Source: JANQPC01 sp039208375 (GTDB lineage: Bacteria > Pseudomonadota > Alphaproteobacteria > Rhodobacterales > Rhodobacteraceae). From it: 64,000 nucleotides of DNA. The translations under genes were made by a program, and so were the position numbers. Below the pieces are notes generated by a model. That model made no database searches, was not told the DNA's origin, and was given only the letters and a program-made list of their open reading frames with translations. Of the stretch, positions 50,075 to 59,252 are shown one piece after another; position 1 is the first letter of the stretch, and each line of letters starts with the position of its first letter. The stretch is from the NCBI GenBank assembly GCA_039208375.1, contig JBCCRC010000001.1, positions 62,001 through 126,000 on the forward strand, given 5' to 3'.

Positions 50075-50413
50075 GTGAAACTCATCATTGCAGCGATCAA
50101 GCCGTTTAAGCTGGAAGAGGTACGCGAAGCGCTCACCTCGATCGGCGTACGCGGCATGATGGTTACGGAAATCAAGGGCTTCGGTTCGCAATCCGGCCAC
50201 ACAGAGATTTATCGCGGCGCTGAGTATGCCGTGAATTTCGTACCGAAAGTAAAGCTTGAGATCGTCGTGACGGCGGCGATGGCAGATCAAGTGGTTGAAA
50301 CGATCGCTTCCACCGCCAAGACCGACAAGATCGGCGACGGTAAAATCTTTGTTCTGGATGTTGAAAGCGCGATGCGCGTTCGCACCGGCGAAACCAATGC
50401 AGACGCGCTCTGA
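50075..50413 (+). CDS. glnK: Nitrogen regulatory protein P-II
   Basis: This 112-aa signal protein reads MKLIIAAIKPFKLEEVREAL from a GTG start. The T-loop RGAEYAVNFVPKVKLEI has Tyr51, the site of uridylylation by GlnD, and KIGDGKIFVLDVE binds ATP/2-oxoglutarate. P-II senses nitrogen status; when next to amtB it blocks the channel by inserting its T-loop. amtB starts 26 bases after the stop, so the pair is an operon expected to respond to nitrogen limitation. Annotating the ATG at 50069 would add two wrong residues. Confidence 0.95.
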   Translation: MKLIIAAIKPFKLEEVREALTSIGVRGMMVTEIKGFGSQSGHTEIYRGAEYAVNFVPKVKLEIVVTAAMADQVVETIASTAKTDKIGDGKIFVLDVESAMRVRTGETNADAL

Positions 50414-50439
50414 GCTGCGAAAGTAAGGGGACTTTACGC

Positions 50440-51774
50440 ATGAAACTCACCAAACTAATGACGGCTGCTGCGGCATTGGCGCTCGTGCCGACGCTGGGCC
50501 TGGCACAGGACGCCGAAGTGCCGGCGGCCGTACCAACCGATGTGGTCTGGATCCTTAACTCGGTTCTGTTCCTTGTGGGCGGTTTCCTTGTGTTCTGGAT
50601 GGCGGCCGGCTTCGCCATGCTCGAAGCGGGCCTTGTGCGTTCGAAGAACGTGACAATGCAGCTGACAAAGAACATCGCGCTCTACTCGCTGGCCGCGATC
50701 TTCTATTACCTGATCGGCTATAACCTTATGTATCCGCTGGGGGATTGGGCGATTGAAGGCTACTTCTCGGCGCTCTTCCCGGCCGTAGCGGCACTTGAAA
50801 GTGTCGGCGTCGCGGCAGACGCCGTTGACGATTACGCTTATGCGTCGACCGCGTCGGACTTCTTCTTCCAGTTGATGTTCTGTGCGACGACGGCATCCAT
50901 CGTCTCGGGCACGTTGGCCGAACGCATCAAACTGTGGCCGTTCCTGATCTTCATTATCATCCTGACGTCCATCATCTATCCGCTCCAGGCCTCCTGGAAG
51001 TGGGGTGGCGGCTTCCTTGATGAGATGGGCTTCCTCGATTTTGCCGGCTCCACGGTTGTGCACTCGGTGGGTGGCTGGGCCGCTCTGGCGGGCGCGATCA
51101 TCCTTGGTCCCCGCCTGGGCAAGTTCAAAGACGGTCAGGTGAATCCGATGCCGGGCTCGAACCTCGCTCTCGCCACCTTGGGTACGTTCATCCTGTGGCT
51201 CGGCTGGTTCGGCTTTAACGGCGGCTCGCAGCTTGCCATGGGCTCGATCGGCGACGTGGCCGACGTGAGCCGTATCTTCGCCAACACCAACACGGCGGCT
51301 GCCGGCGGTGCAGTTACTGCACTGATCCTCACACAGGTGCTCTACAAGAAGCCTGACCTGACGATGTTGCTGAACGGCGCTCTTGCGGGCCTCGTTTCGA
51401 TTACCGCAGAGCCGCTGACCCCCTCGCTGGGCATGGCAACGATCATCGGTGCCATCGGCGGTGTGATCGTGGTGTTCGGTGTGCCGTTCCTCGACAAACT
51501 GAAGATCGACGATGTGGTCGGCGCGATCCCGGTTCACCTCTTTGCCGGTATCTGGGGCACCATCGCGGTGGTTCTCACTAACCCCGATGCGAGCTTCTCG
51601 GTGCAGATCATCTCGATCGTCGTGGTGGGTGTCTTCGTTACCGTGGTGTCCGCGGTAGTGTGGATCATCATCAAAGGCATCATGGGCCTCCGGGTGGATG
51701 AAGAGACGGAAATCAACGGTCTCGACGTCGCCGAAATGGGGATGGAGGCGTATCCCGACTTCTCGAAAGGCTGA
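50440..51774 (+). CDS. amtB: Ammonium channel AmtB
   Basis: This 444-aa channel has a cleavable signal (MKLTKLMTAAAALALVPTLGLAQ) followed by eleven membrane helices. The twin His of the pore are in FAGSTVVHSVGGW and VHLFAGIWGT. Other signatures are AAGFAMLEAGLVRSKN and the FGFNGGS segment. It imports ammonium and is gated by the GlnK encoded just upstream. A strong terminator follows its stop. Confidence 0.96.
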   Translation: MKLTKLMTAAAALALVPTLGLAQDAEVPAAVPTDVVWILNSVLFLVGGFLVFWMAAGFAMLEAGLVRSKNVTMQLTKNIALYSLAAIFYYLIGYNLMYPLGDWAIEGYFSALFPAVAALESVGVAADAVDDYAYASTASDFFFQLMFCATTASIVSGTLAERIKLWPFLIFIIILTSIIYPLQASWKWGGGFLDEMGFLDFAGSTVVHSVGGWAALAGAIILGPRLGKFKDGQVNPMPGSNLALATLGTFILWLGWFGFNGGSQLAMGSIGDVADVSRIFANTNTAAAGGAVTALILTQVLYKKPDLTMLLNGALAGLVSITAEPLTPSLGMATIIGAIGGVIVVFGVPFLDKLKIDDVVGAIPVHLFAGIWGTIAVVLTNPDASFSVQIISIVVVGVFVTVVSAVVWIIIKGIMGLRVDEETEINGLDVAEMGMEAYPDFSKG

Positions 51775-51803
51775 TCTCCCTTCCTAATCAGTCTTCATTA
51801 CTT

Positions 51804-51831
51804 GCCCGGGCGTTCGCGCCCGGGCTTTTTT
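51804..51831 (+). terminator. Rho-independent terminator after amtB
   Basis: GCCCGGGCG-TTCG-CGCCCGGGC is a perfect 9-bp stem with a TTCG loop followed by six T residues. It is the clearest terminator in the window. Its T-run overlaps the stop codon of the convergent downstream gene. Confidence 0.9.
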
Positions 51832-52933
51832 ATTGGTCCTCGATCAGAAAAAGCCGCCCGCCCACCCGAACCGCCACGCGCCCGTCGGCCTGCCGCTGGG
51901 CTCGGATACGCGGCGCGAGATCATCTCCTGCATAGACGAGGTAACCGCCGGACCTGCTGAGCACCGCCTCGCCCGGCAGCGCGATGGCTTCGGCGATATC
52001 CTGCATCAGGCCGACATCGAGATAGCGTTGGGGCACCTCGAACAGGGCCACGCCTTCGGGCACGTCCTGAACTTCCTGCGCGATCAGGCGAGGGCGCGCG
52101 GGCAAAAGGCCCTCGGCTTCCAGCATGTCATTGGCGCGCAGCAACGCCTCGGTCTCCGTCAGCCCTGCCGCCCTAAAGCCCGCCAGCAACGCCTCCCGGT
52201 GCGCCCGAAATGCGCGGCGGTCTTCGATCTGCGCTCGGGCAGAGCGCTCTGTCAGCAATGCGGCGGGGACCCCGTCGGGGAACCGGCGTTCGAAGGCCGT
52301 CGTGGCGCGCGCAATCTGATGCGCGCCGTCTGCCGACACGACAGCAATCGCGCTGTTGAAGCCTTCCGGGCCGGGCAGCAGCATCACTTCACGCCCGCCT
52401 CTCAGTACCGCGGCGGGCCGGGCCAGCCCGCCGCGCCCGCCTTCGGCCCACTGCGCCGGGAAAGGCTGACCTGCGGTGTAGATGGCATCCAACTGCCAGA
52501 CCTCGGAAATCGGCACGCGCGGGATCGACACCCTGAGCCGCACGTCAAGCCCGCCCCCAACCGGCAGGATCCGCGCGCCCGGCTGCGTGAAGATGCGGCC
52601 CCGATACGTGCGCAGTCGCTGGCCCAGGAGCGGGCTCGCGCCCCAGGCCGCAATCGGCTCAGATATGCCGGTCTCCGGCACAATGCTGAGAAGCGTGTAG
52701 CGGTCGCGAAGAACGAGCGCGTTGGCTGGGCCCGTGAAGAATTCCCACCCCAGCCCCCAGACGATCCCGCCCGTGTCGCGCCGGATCGCATAGATGGTCT
52801 GCGCATCCTCGCCCCAGACGGGCGCAAGATAGCCAATATGGCGCTTCCACGCGAAAAGGCCGCTGATCTGAAGCGTTGCCACGCCGATGATGGCAAGACA
52901 GGCCAGAAGCAAACCTATGCGTCGGGGCCACAT
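51830..52933 (-). CDS. Unknown single-anchor protein
   Basis: This 367-aa protein starts MWPRRIGLLLACLAIIGVATLQISGLFAWKR, a membrane anchor or uncleaved signal. The rest looks extracytoplasmic and beta-rich up to about 230 (IRRDTGGIVWGLGWEFFTGPANALVLRDRYTLL, LPVGGGLDVRLRV), then helical. No family is recognised. It lies 30 bases after the aminotransferase gene and so may be the last gene of the sseA-GNAT-tyrB operon. The stop lies in the amtB terminator T-run. Confidence 0.7.
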   Translation of the reverse strand: MWPRRIGLLLACLAIIGVATLQISGLFAWKRHIGYLAPVWGEDAQTIYAIRRDTGGIVWGLGWEFFTGPANALVLRDRYTLLSIVPETGISEPIAAWGASPLLGQRLRTYRGRIFTQPGARILPVGGGLDVRLRVSIPRVPISEVWQLDAIYTAGQPFPAQWAEGGRGGLARPAAVLRGGREVMLLPGPEGFNSAIAVVSADGAHQIARATTAFERRFPDGVPAALLTERSARAQIEDRRAFRAHREALLAGFRAAGLTETEALLRANDMLEAEGLLPARPRLIAQEVQDVPEGVALFEVPQRYLDVGLMQDIAEAIALPGEAVLSRSGGYLVYAGDDLAPRIRAQRQADGRVAVRVGGRLFLIEDQ

Positions 52934-52963
52934 GGCGCGACGCTACCGCATCTGTCTAACGGC

Positions 52964-54148
52964 TCAAACGCCCGCGGCGACGATAGCTTTGGCCAGCACG
53001 GGCACGCTGTTGGCGTTCAGCCCGGCTACGTTGATGCGCGAGTCGCCGACCATGTAGATGCCGTGATCGGCGCGCATGGCCGCCACCTGGTCCGGCGTGG
53101 CGCCGAGGCGCGAGAACATGCCGCGATGGGCCGCGATGAAATCGAACCGGTCGGAATTAGTGCGCTGGCGCAGCTCTGCCGCCAATTGCTCGCGCAGGCC
53201 CAGCATGCCGAGGCGCACCTCTTCCAATTCTGCCTCCCAATCCGCGCGCAGGGTTTCGTCTTCGAGGATCATCGTGACGAGCCGTGCGCCATGATCGGGC
53301 GGGAAGGAATAGTTCTGGCGGTTCAGGAAGGTGAGGTTGTTCTGGGCAACCTTCGCCACGATTGAGCTTTCCGCAAGCGTGATGAGGATCCCCGTGCGCT
53401 CACGGTAGATCCCGAAATTCTTCGAACAGCTTGCCGCGATCACAAGCTCGGGCACGCGGCTCGCCATTAGGCGCGTGCCGCCCGCATCTTGTTCGAGCCC
53501 ATCGCCAAACCCCTGGTAGGCGATATCGATCATCGGAGTGGCGCCCGATGCTTCGATGAAATCGGCCACCGCGCCCCATTCATCGAGCGTGACGTTGGCG
53601 CCCGATGGGTTGTGGCAGCAGCCGTGCAGCAGGATCACATCGCCCGCCTTGGCATGGCGCAGATCATGCATCATGCCGGCGAAGTCCACTGCGCGCGTAT
53701 CGCTATCAAAATAGCGGTAGGTTTGCATCGGCAGGCCGAGATACTTGATGATGGTCAGGTGGTTCGGCCAGGTGGGATCGGAAACCCAGATCGTGGCGTC
53801 GGGATTGGCGAGCTTCACAAGCTCTAGCGCCTGGCGCACGGCGCCGGTGCCGCCCGGCGTGGCCGCCGAGGCCAGCCGCGCATCGTCCACCGCATCGGCC
53901 AGGATCAGCCGCCGCATCGCGGTGTTGAAGGCCGGATCACCCGTTAGCCCCACATAGGCCTTGGTCGTCTCCGCCTCCCAAAGCTGTTTCTCGGCGGTCT
54001 TGATGGCGCGCATCACCGGGGTACGACCCTCAGCATCCTTGTAGACGCCTACGCCCAGATCCACCTTCTGGTCGCGCGGATCCTCCTTGAACGCCGCGAC
54101 GAGGGCGAGGATCTTGTCGGCTGGATGCTCGGAGAGGTTCGTCAGCAT
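52964..54148 (-). CDS. tyrB: Aromatic amino-acid/aspartate aminotransferase
   Basis: This 394-aa class I PLP enzyme starts MLTNLSEHPADKILALVAAFKEDPR, with AAAGG nine bases upstream. It has VDLGVGVYKDAEGRTPV, LLHGCCHNPSGANVTLDEW, DIAYQGFGDGLEQDA and the PLP lysine in AASCSKNFGIYRERTG, the aspartate/tyrosine group Ib pattern. It transfers amino groups from aromatic amino acids or aspartate to 2-oxoglutarate. It starts 12 bases after the GNAT stop. Aspartate versus tyrosine preference cannot be told. Confidence 0.9.
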   Translation of the reverse strand: MLTNLSEHPADKILALVAAFKEDPRDQKVDLGVGVYKDAEGRTPVMRAIKTAEKQLWEAETTKAYVGLTGDPAFNTAMRRLILADAVDDARLASAATPGGTGAVRQALELVKLANPDATIWVSDPTWPNHLTIIKYLGLPMQTYRYFDSDTRAVDFAGMMHDLRHAKAGDVILLHGCCHNPSGANVTLDEWGAVADFIEASGATPMIDIAYQGFGDGLEQDAGGTRLMASRVPELVIAASCSKNFGIYRERTGILITLAESSIVAKVAQNNLTFLNRQNYSFPPDHGARLVTMILEDETLRADWEAELEEVRLGMLGLREQLAAELRQRTNSDRFDFIAAHRGMFSRLGATPDQVAAMRADHGIYMVGDSRINVAGLNANSVPVLAKAIVAAGV

Positions 54149-54159
54149 GGGGTGGCCTT

Positions 54160-54726
54160 TCACTCGGGGATGCGTGCGAGATCGCGATCGCGCTTTAATA
54201 CACGCGTAAAGCTTTCGCGGCGCACCGGTTCGAATCCGTGCCTCTGATAGGTCTGCAAGGCACGAGGATGGTCAAGGGTGCAAGTGTTGACGGTAAGCTT
54301 TTGTACACCAGGCCGCTCCCACGCCATCAGGATCGCGGTACGGAGCAGAAAGCTACCCAGGCCCTGGCCCACCGCCTGGGGCACAAGGCCGAAATAGGCC
54401 AAGTTGCAAATGCCGGTTTCGCTACTGTCGAGCATGAAAAAGCCGTGCGGCCAGCCATGGGCGAGAAGCGTGTAGAGATCGACCTCATCTTGATCGAGCC
54501 AGGCCTGCACTTCGGCGGGATCGCGATCATGTGCATCTTCCCAAGCGTAATCGCGCCCCACTGCATCGTAAAGCGAAAGGAAATACCACCGGGGCGCTGC
54601 TTCGGCGCGAAGAAGCGTGGCGGGGTGTGTTGCGGGCAGGTGGGGGAACGGGTATTCGGGCCGCCGCGCCATCTCCAGCCAGGTGACTTGATAATCCACC
54701 TCGGTGCCGGCGGGCAGAACGGTCAT
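54160..54726 (-). CDS. GNAT-family N-acetyltransferase
   Basis: This 188-aa protein starts MTVLPAGTEVDYQVTWLEMARRPEYP and overlaps the sulfurtransferase stop by four bases. The acetyl-CoA loop is in FGLVPQAVGQGLGSFLLRTAIL (Q-x-x-G-x-G), followed by VNTCTLDHPRALQTYQRHGFEPV. The N-terminal two-thirds is less conserved. The substrate is unknown. It lies in an operon between sseA and tyrB. Confidence 0.88.
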   Translation of the reverse strand: MTVLPAGTEVDYQVTWLEMARRPEYPFPHLPATHPATLLRAEAAPRWYFLSLYDAVGRDYAWEDAHDRDPAEVQAWLDQDEVDLYTLLAHGWPHGFFMLDSSETGICNLAYFGLVPQAVGQGLGSFLLRTAILMAWERPGVQKLTVNTCTLDHPRALQTYQRHGFEPVRRESFTRVLKRDRDLARIPE

Positions 54727-55571
54727 TCCGTTGCGGCCTCCAGCCCCGGATACATGCCCCATTCCGCCCAGGAGCCGTCGTAGAGCGAAACGCGGCGGTG
54801 GCCGAGCAATTCGAGCGCAAGGTAGAGGATTGCGGCGGTCACGCCCGAGCCGCAGGTTGTGATCACAGGCTTCTCAAGATCCACATCCGCCGCCTCGAAC
54901 ACAGCGCGCAGCTCGGCCTTGGATTTCATCGTGCCGTCCGCGTTCAGAAGGGTCGCATAATGCACGTTCTTCGAGCCGGGGATGTGGCCAGAGCGCAGCC
55001 CGGCGCGCGACTCCGGCTCTGACCCCGAGAACCGTGCGGGCGAGCGGGCATCGACAATCTCATGATCGCCCAGCTTGGCCGCGGCGGCCACTTGGGTCAC
55101 ATCCCGCACCATATGGTTCTGCCGGGTGGCCGTCAGATGCCGGTCGCGCACGATGGGTGGCATATCTTCCACCGCGCGCCCTTCAGCCCGCCATTTCGGG
55201 AACCCGCCGTCGAGCACGGCGACATCCGCCTTGCCCATCAGTTTGAACAGCCACCAGACCCGTGCCGCCGAAAAGAGCCCCGCACCATCGTAGACAACAA
55301 CCTGGTGACCATCGCCCACGCCCATGGCACGCATCCGGCTCATGAACTTTTCAACAGGCGGTACCATGTGGGGCAGATCAGAACGGTGATCGCTAATCTC
55401 GTCGATATCGAAAAAGCGCGCACCGGGAATGTGACCCGCCTGATACTCCGCCGTTGCATCGCGGCCCATATCGGGCAGGTAAAAGCTAGCGTCGAGGATG
55501 CGCAGATCGGGATCCTGCAGGTGGGCGGCAAGCCAATCGGTGGATACAAGGGTTTTGGGATCATCGGGCAT
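54723..55571 (-). CDS. sseA: 3-mercaptopyruvate sulfurtransferase
   Basis: This 282-aa protein has two rhodanese domains: an inactive N-terminal one (LVSTDWLAAHLQDPDLRILDASFYLP, YQAGHIPGARFFDIDEISD) and a C-terminal one with the active Cys in ITTCGSGVTAAILYLAL. CGSGVT at the active site is typical of mercaptopyruvate sulfurtransferase; thiosulfate enzymes have CRKGVT. It transfers sulfur from 3-mercaptopyruvate, the transamination product of cysteine. The aminotransferase two genes downstream may supply it. Confidence 0.92.
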   Translation of the reverse strand: MPDDPKTLVSTDWLAAHLQDPDLRILDASFYLPDMGRDATAEYQAGHIPGARFFDIDEISDHRSDLPHMVPPVEKFMSRMRAMGVGDGHQVVVYDGAGLFSAARVWWLFKLMGKADVAVLDGGFPKWRAEGRAVEDMPPIVRDRHLTATRQNHMVRDVTQVAAAAKLGDHEIVDARSPARFSGSEPESRAGLRSGHIPGSKNVHYATLLNADGTMKSKAELRAVFEAADVDLEKPVITTCGSGVTAAILYLALELLGHRRVSLYDGSWAEWGMYPGLEAATE

Positions 55572-55653
55572 GATCGGCTCCGCACCAGAGGGTGGTCCCG
55601 TGCTAGCGCCGGACCGGACGGGTGGCAAGATGCGCCCATGCCACCTTCCTGTG

Positions 55654-55698
55654 CCAAGCAGGCCCGTACCAAGCCGGCCCGTACCAAGCCAGCCCGTG
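55654..55698. repeat. Three tandem 15-bp repeats between smpB and sseA
   Basis: CCAAGCAGGCCCGTA, CCAAGCCGGCCCGTA and CCAAGCCAGCCCGTG follow each other without spacer. Copies differ by one or two bases. They lie in the 135-base gap just after the smpB stop and upstream of sseA. Each copy is five codons long, so the number can change without affecting frame if transcribed through. Confidence 0.85.
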
Positions 55699-55706
55699 GC
55701 GCGCGG

Positions 55707-56183
55707 CTACCCGTGTTCCTTCAAAAGCCGCGCCTTCTGGCGGTTCCAATCCCGCTTGGCCGACGTTTCGCGCTTGTCGGCCAGCTTCTTGCCCTGCGCG
55801 ATCCCGATCTTGAGCTTCGCCAGCCCGCGATGGTTGAAATACAAAACCATCGGCACCAGCGTCATCCCCTTGCGCTGGGTGGCGTTCCAGAGATCGGAAA
55901 GCTCCTTGCGGGAGACAAGCAGTTTGCGCCGCCGCCGATCCTCATGCCCGAAGGTCTTGGCCTGATCGTAGGGGGCGATGTAGCTGTTGACGAGCCAAAG
56001 CTCCCCATCCTCCACGCTGGCATAGCTTTCGGCGATATTGGCCTGGCCCTCGCGGAGAGATTTCACCTCCGATCCCATAAGCTGCATCCCGCATTCGATA
56101 TCGCTTTGAATCGCGTAATCGAAGCGCGCGCGCCGGTTTTCGGCGACAACTTTGTAGTTGGGGTTATCCTTGGGCTTGGCCAT
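55707..56183 (-). CDS. smpB: SsrA-binding protein SmpB
   Basis: This 158-aa protein binds tmRNA for trans-translation. Diagnostic parts are VAENRRARFDYAIQSDIECGMQLMGSEVKSLREGQ, IAPYDQAKTFGHEDRRRRKLLVSRKEL and the C-terminal KLADKRETSAKRDWNRQKARLLKEHG. It follows dapA by 113 bases, a conserved order in this group. tmRNA itself is not in the window. Confidence 0.96.
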   Translation of the reverse strand: MAKPKDNPNYKVVAENRRARFDYAIQSDIECGMQLMGSEVKSLREGQANIAESYASVEDGELWLVNSYIAPYDQAKTFGHEDRRRRKLLVSRKELSDLWNATQRKGMTLVPMVLYFNHRGLAKLKIGIAQGKKLADKRETSAKRDWNRQKARLLKEHG

Positions 56184-56296
56184 GGCAACTACCTAAGCGC
56201 GGGGGCCGCGGGCGTCCACCACCCCCGGCGATTGCCACATGGCAATCTTTCGCAAGCCCCTGAAAAACGGCGATTTCCCGAAATCATCTTTCGGCG

Positions 56297-57172
56297 TCAG
56301 TTCAAGAGCCCCGCATGGCGCATCGCATCGTCGATCCGCTCCTTCGTGCCCGCGCTCACGCCCTCCAGCGGCAGGCGCACCTCCTCTGAGCAGTGGCCGA
56401 GGCGCGAGAGGCCATATTTGGCCCCCGCCAGCCCCGGTTCGAGGAAGATGGCCTCATGCAGCGGCATCAGCCGATCCTGATAGGCCAGCGCCTTGGCGTA
56501 GTCGCCGGCCAGCGTAGCCTCCTGAAACTCCGCACATAGCCGCGGCGCCACATTGGCGGTGACGGAGATACAGCCGGTGCCGCCATGGGCGTTGAACCCC
56601 AGCGCCGAGGCGTCTTCGCCGGACAGCTGGATGAAATCGGCCCCGCAGGTGGCCCTTTGGTGGGAAACGCGGGTGATGTCGCCGGTCGCATCCTTCACCC
56701 CGATGATCCGGGGCAGTTTCGCCAGTTCGCCCATCGTGGCCGGACTCATATCCACCACTGAACGGCCGGGGATGTTGTAGATGATGATCGGAAGGTTGCA
56801 GCAGTCATGCAGCGCGCGGAAATGGGCGATCAGGCCGCTTTGCGTAGGTTTGTTGTAGTAGGGGGTCACAACCAACGCGGCGCTCGCACCAACGCTTTCC
56901 GCATGGCGCATGAAGCGCATCGCCTCAACGGTATTGTTTGATCCGGCGCCAGCGATCACAGGCACCCGGCCATCGGCACGTTTCACAACAAACTCAACGA
57001 CTTGCTCATGCTCTTCATGGGAAAGCGTGGGGCTTTCACCAGTGGTGCCAACGGGCACCAGACCATGGCTGCCCTCACCGATCTGCCAATCGACAAGGGC
57101 GCCCAGCGCTTCGAAATCCACCGCACCGTCGCGAAACGGGGTGACCAGCGCTGGCATGGAGCCTCTGAGCAT
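56297..57172 (-). CDS. dapA: 4-hydroxy-tetrahydrodipicolinate synthase
   Basis: This 291-aa aldolase condenses pyruvate with aspartate semialdehyde on the lysine/meso-diaminopimelate route. It has PVGTTGESPTLSHEEH (Thr pair), the catalytic Tyr in IIYNIPGRSVVDM and the Schiff-base Lys in RIIGVKDATGD. The start MLRGSMPALVTPFRDG is used; an ATG-like start three codons earlier is possible. It is divergent from the lytic transglycosylase gene, 124 bases away. Confidence 0.96.
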   Translation of the reverse strand: MLRGSMPALVTPFRDGAVDFEALGALVDWQIGEGSHGLVPVGTTGESPTLSHEEHEQVVEFVVKRADGRVPVIAGAGSNNTVEAMRFMRHAESVGASAALVVTPYYNKPTQSGLIAHFRALHDCCNLPIIIYNIPGRSVVDMSPATMGELAKLPRIIGVKDATGDITRVSHQRATCGADFIQLSGEDASALGFNAHGGTGCISVTANVAPRLCAEFQEATLAGDYAKALAYQDRLMPLHEAIFLEPGLAGAKYGLSRLGHCSEEVRLPLEGVSAGTKERIDDAMRHAGLLN

Positions 57173-57296
57173 CGCGCCCATCCTTTCGAATTTGGGCTAA
57201 ATGCCCCGTTCAAACCGCCGCGGACCCTATAGCCATGCCTTGCTAATGCCAAGTTTGTGTGTTGGAACATTCACGGGGGGCAATAGGGTCGCACTC

Positions 57297-59252
57297 ATGA
57301 TACCTGCCCGGTTTGTTCGAGTTTTTTGCTGGTTCCTTTACATTTGCGTGGCTTCGAGCGTGTCGGCGACCGCTCAAAATGCCCGTGAAGTAGAGGCCTT
57401 TACGGATGCCATGACGGCAATTCGCGGCGGTGACTGGGAAGTCGCGCTCGAAGCTGCCGAACGCACGACCGGCATTGGCCAGGACATTATCGAATGGCAT
57501 CGCCTGCGCGCCGGCCGCGGGCGTTTTGGCGAGGTGCGCACCTTTCTCGAACGCCGGCCAGACTGGCCGGGCTTGGCTTATCTCAAGCGCCGCAGCGAGG
57601 GCTCTGTGCCCTACCGCGCGCGACCCGAAGAGGTGATCGGCTACTTCGCGGCCAATCCGCCGCAAACGGGCGCGGGCGTGATCGTGCTGGCCGCCGCCCA
57701 CGAAGGGCTCGGGCAAACCGATGCGGCGCGCGATCTGATCATTCGGGCCTGGACGGAATTCGATCTCTCCACTGGCGATGAAGCCTATCTGATGGAGCGG
57801 TATCGCGATTTGCTTTCCGGCCACCACATTGCGCGGATGGACCGTCTTCTGTGGGCCGGCCGAGACACTGCTGCGGAACGGATGATCCCGAGGGTGCCGG
57901 AGGCGTGGCGCAAGCTCGCCCGAGCCCGCATAGCGCTTCGCGAAGATAAGCGCGGCGTCGATACCCTGATCGCCGCGGTGCCTGAAGAGATGCGCGATCA
58001 TCCCGGTCTTGTCTTCGAACGGTTCCAGTGGCGCGCTCGCAAGGGCCGCAACGAGGCCGCGATCGAGCTTGCCCTCGAATTGCCGGGCACCGAAGCCGCG
58101 CTGGGCCAGCCCGCGCGCTGGGCCAACTGGCGGCGCGTGTTGTCGCGCTGGTCCATGCGCAAGGGGGATGGGGAAACGGCCTATGCGCTCGCATCCGCCC
58201 ACGGGCTCGACAGCGGCATTCACTTCGCCGATCTCGAATGGCTTTCGGGCTACCTGGCGCTGCGTTACCTCGACGATCCCGAACGCGCCCTGCGCCACTT
58301 CCAGCGTTTCCGCGTATCTGTGCGCAGCCCCATCAGCCTGGGCCGCGGCGGCTACTGGGAAGGCCGCGCCTATGAGGCGCTGGGCGATGCCGAGAACGCT
58401 GCGATGGCCTACGCCTTCGGCGCGGAATACCAGACAAGCTTCTATGGCCTTCTGGCCGCCGAACGGGCGGGCCTGCCGATGCAGCCCGCGCTCACCGGCA
58501 CTCAGCGCTATCCCAACTGGGCGGGGGCAACCTTTGTGGCCTCTTCCGTTTTGGAGGCGGCGCTGCTGCTTCACCGGGCCGGGGAACGCGATCTGACAGA
58601 GCGCTTCCTTGTGCATCTCGCGGAGGGGCTGGACGATACCGAGCTTGGGCAACTCGCCGATTTCGCGCTGTCGCTCGAAGAGCCGCATCTGGCGCTGATG
58701 ATCGCCAAGCAGGCCGCCAAAATGGGCGTCGTGCTGCCCCACGCTTACTTCCCGGTCGTTGATTTCGGTGTGGAAGAAATGCCGGTTCCCGAAGAACTGG
58801 CCCTTGCGATCGCACGGCGGGAAAGCGAGTTCGATCCTTCGGTGCGCAGCGGGGTCGGCGCGGTGGGCCTGATGCAGGTGATGCCCCGCACCGCGCGCGA
58901 GGTCGCCGGCAAGATCGATGTGCGCTACAGCGCCGACAAGCTGCAGCGCGATCCGGTGTATAACGCGCGCATCGGGCTTGCCTATCTGGAAGAACTGATC
59001 CGCCGCTTCGATGGCAACATGGTGCTCGTCCCTGCCGCCTATAACGCCGGGCCCAGTCGCCCGATCCGCTGGATGGGCGAATTGGGCGATCCGCGCGACA
59101 GCCAGGTGGATGCGGTTGATTGGATCGAACACATCCAGTTCCGCGAAACCCGCAACTACGTGATGCGGGTGATGGAAAGCCTGCCTGTCTACCGCGCCCG
59201 GCTTTCGGGCGAGGTAAGTGAGATCCGACTTACGGAAGAGCTTGTGCAGTGA
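57297..59252 (+). CDS. slt: Soluble lytic murein transglycosylase
   Basis: This 651-aa periplasmic enzyme starts MIPARFVRVFCWFLYICVASSVSA, a signal peptide. Residues about 35-470 form a helical superhelical ring, and the C-terminal SLT domain carries the catalytic Glu in AIARRESEFDPSVRSG, with GAVGLMQVMPRTA and LVPAAYNAGPSRPIRWMGE. It cleaves peptidoglycan to 1,6-anhydro-muropeptides. The frame is open for 32 codons upstream, but those overlap the dapA promoter. The stop abuts that of the next gene in TGATCA. Confidence 0.94.
   Translation: MIPARFVRVFCWFLYICVASSVSATAQNAREVEAFTDAMTAIRGGDWEVALEAAERTTGIGQDIIEWHRLRAGRGRFGEVRTFLERRPDWPGLAYLKRRSEGSVPYRARPEEVIGYFAANPPQTGAGVIVLAAAHEGLGQTDAARDLIIRAWTEFDLSTGDEAYLMERYRDLLSGHHIARMDRLLWAGRDTAAERMIPRVPEAWRKLARARIALREDKRGVDTLIAAVPEEMRDHPGLVFERFQWRARKGRNEAAIELALELPGTEAALGQPARWANWRRVLSRWSMRKGDGETAYALASAHGLDSGIHFADLEWLSGYLALRYLDDPERALRHFQRFRVSVRSPISLGRGGYWEGRAYEALGDAENAAMAYAFGAEYQTSFYGLLAAERAGLPMQPALTGTQRYPNWAGATFVASSVLEAALLLHRAGERDLTERFLVHLAEGLDDTELGQLADFALSLEEPHLALMIAKQAAKMGVVLPHAYFPVVDFGVEEMPVPEELALAIARRESEFDPSVRSGVGAVGLMQVMPRTAREVAGKIDVRYSADKLQRDPVYNARIGLAYLEELIRRFDGNMVLVPAAYNAGPSRPIRWMGELGDPRDSQVDAVDWIEHIQFRETRNYVMRVMESLPVYRARLSGEVSEIRLTEELVQ

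Noticed and set aside
57243..59132. 629-codon minus-strand frame opposite slt
   Set aside because: Same kind of antisense shadow; the plus strand has a signal peptide and catalytic SLT domain.
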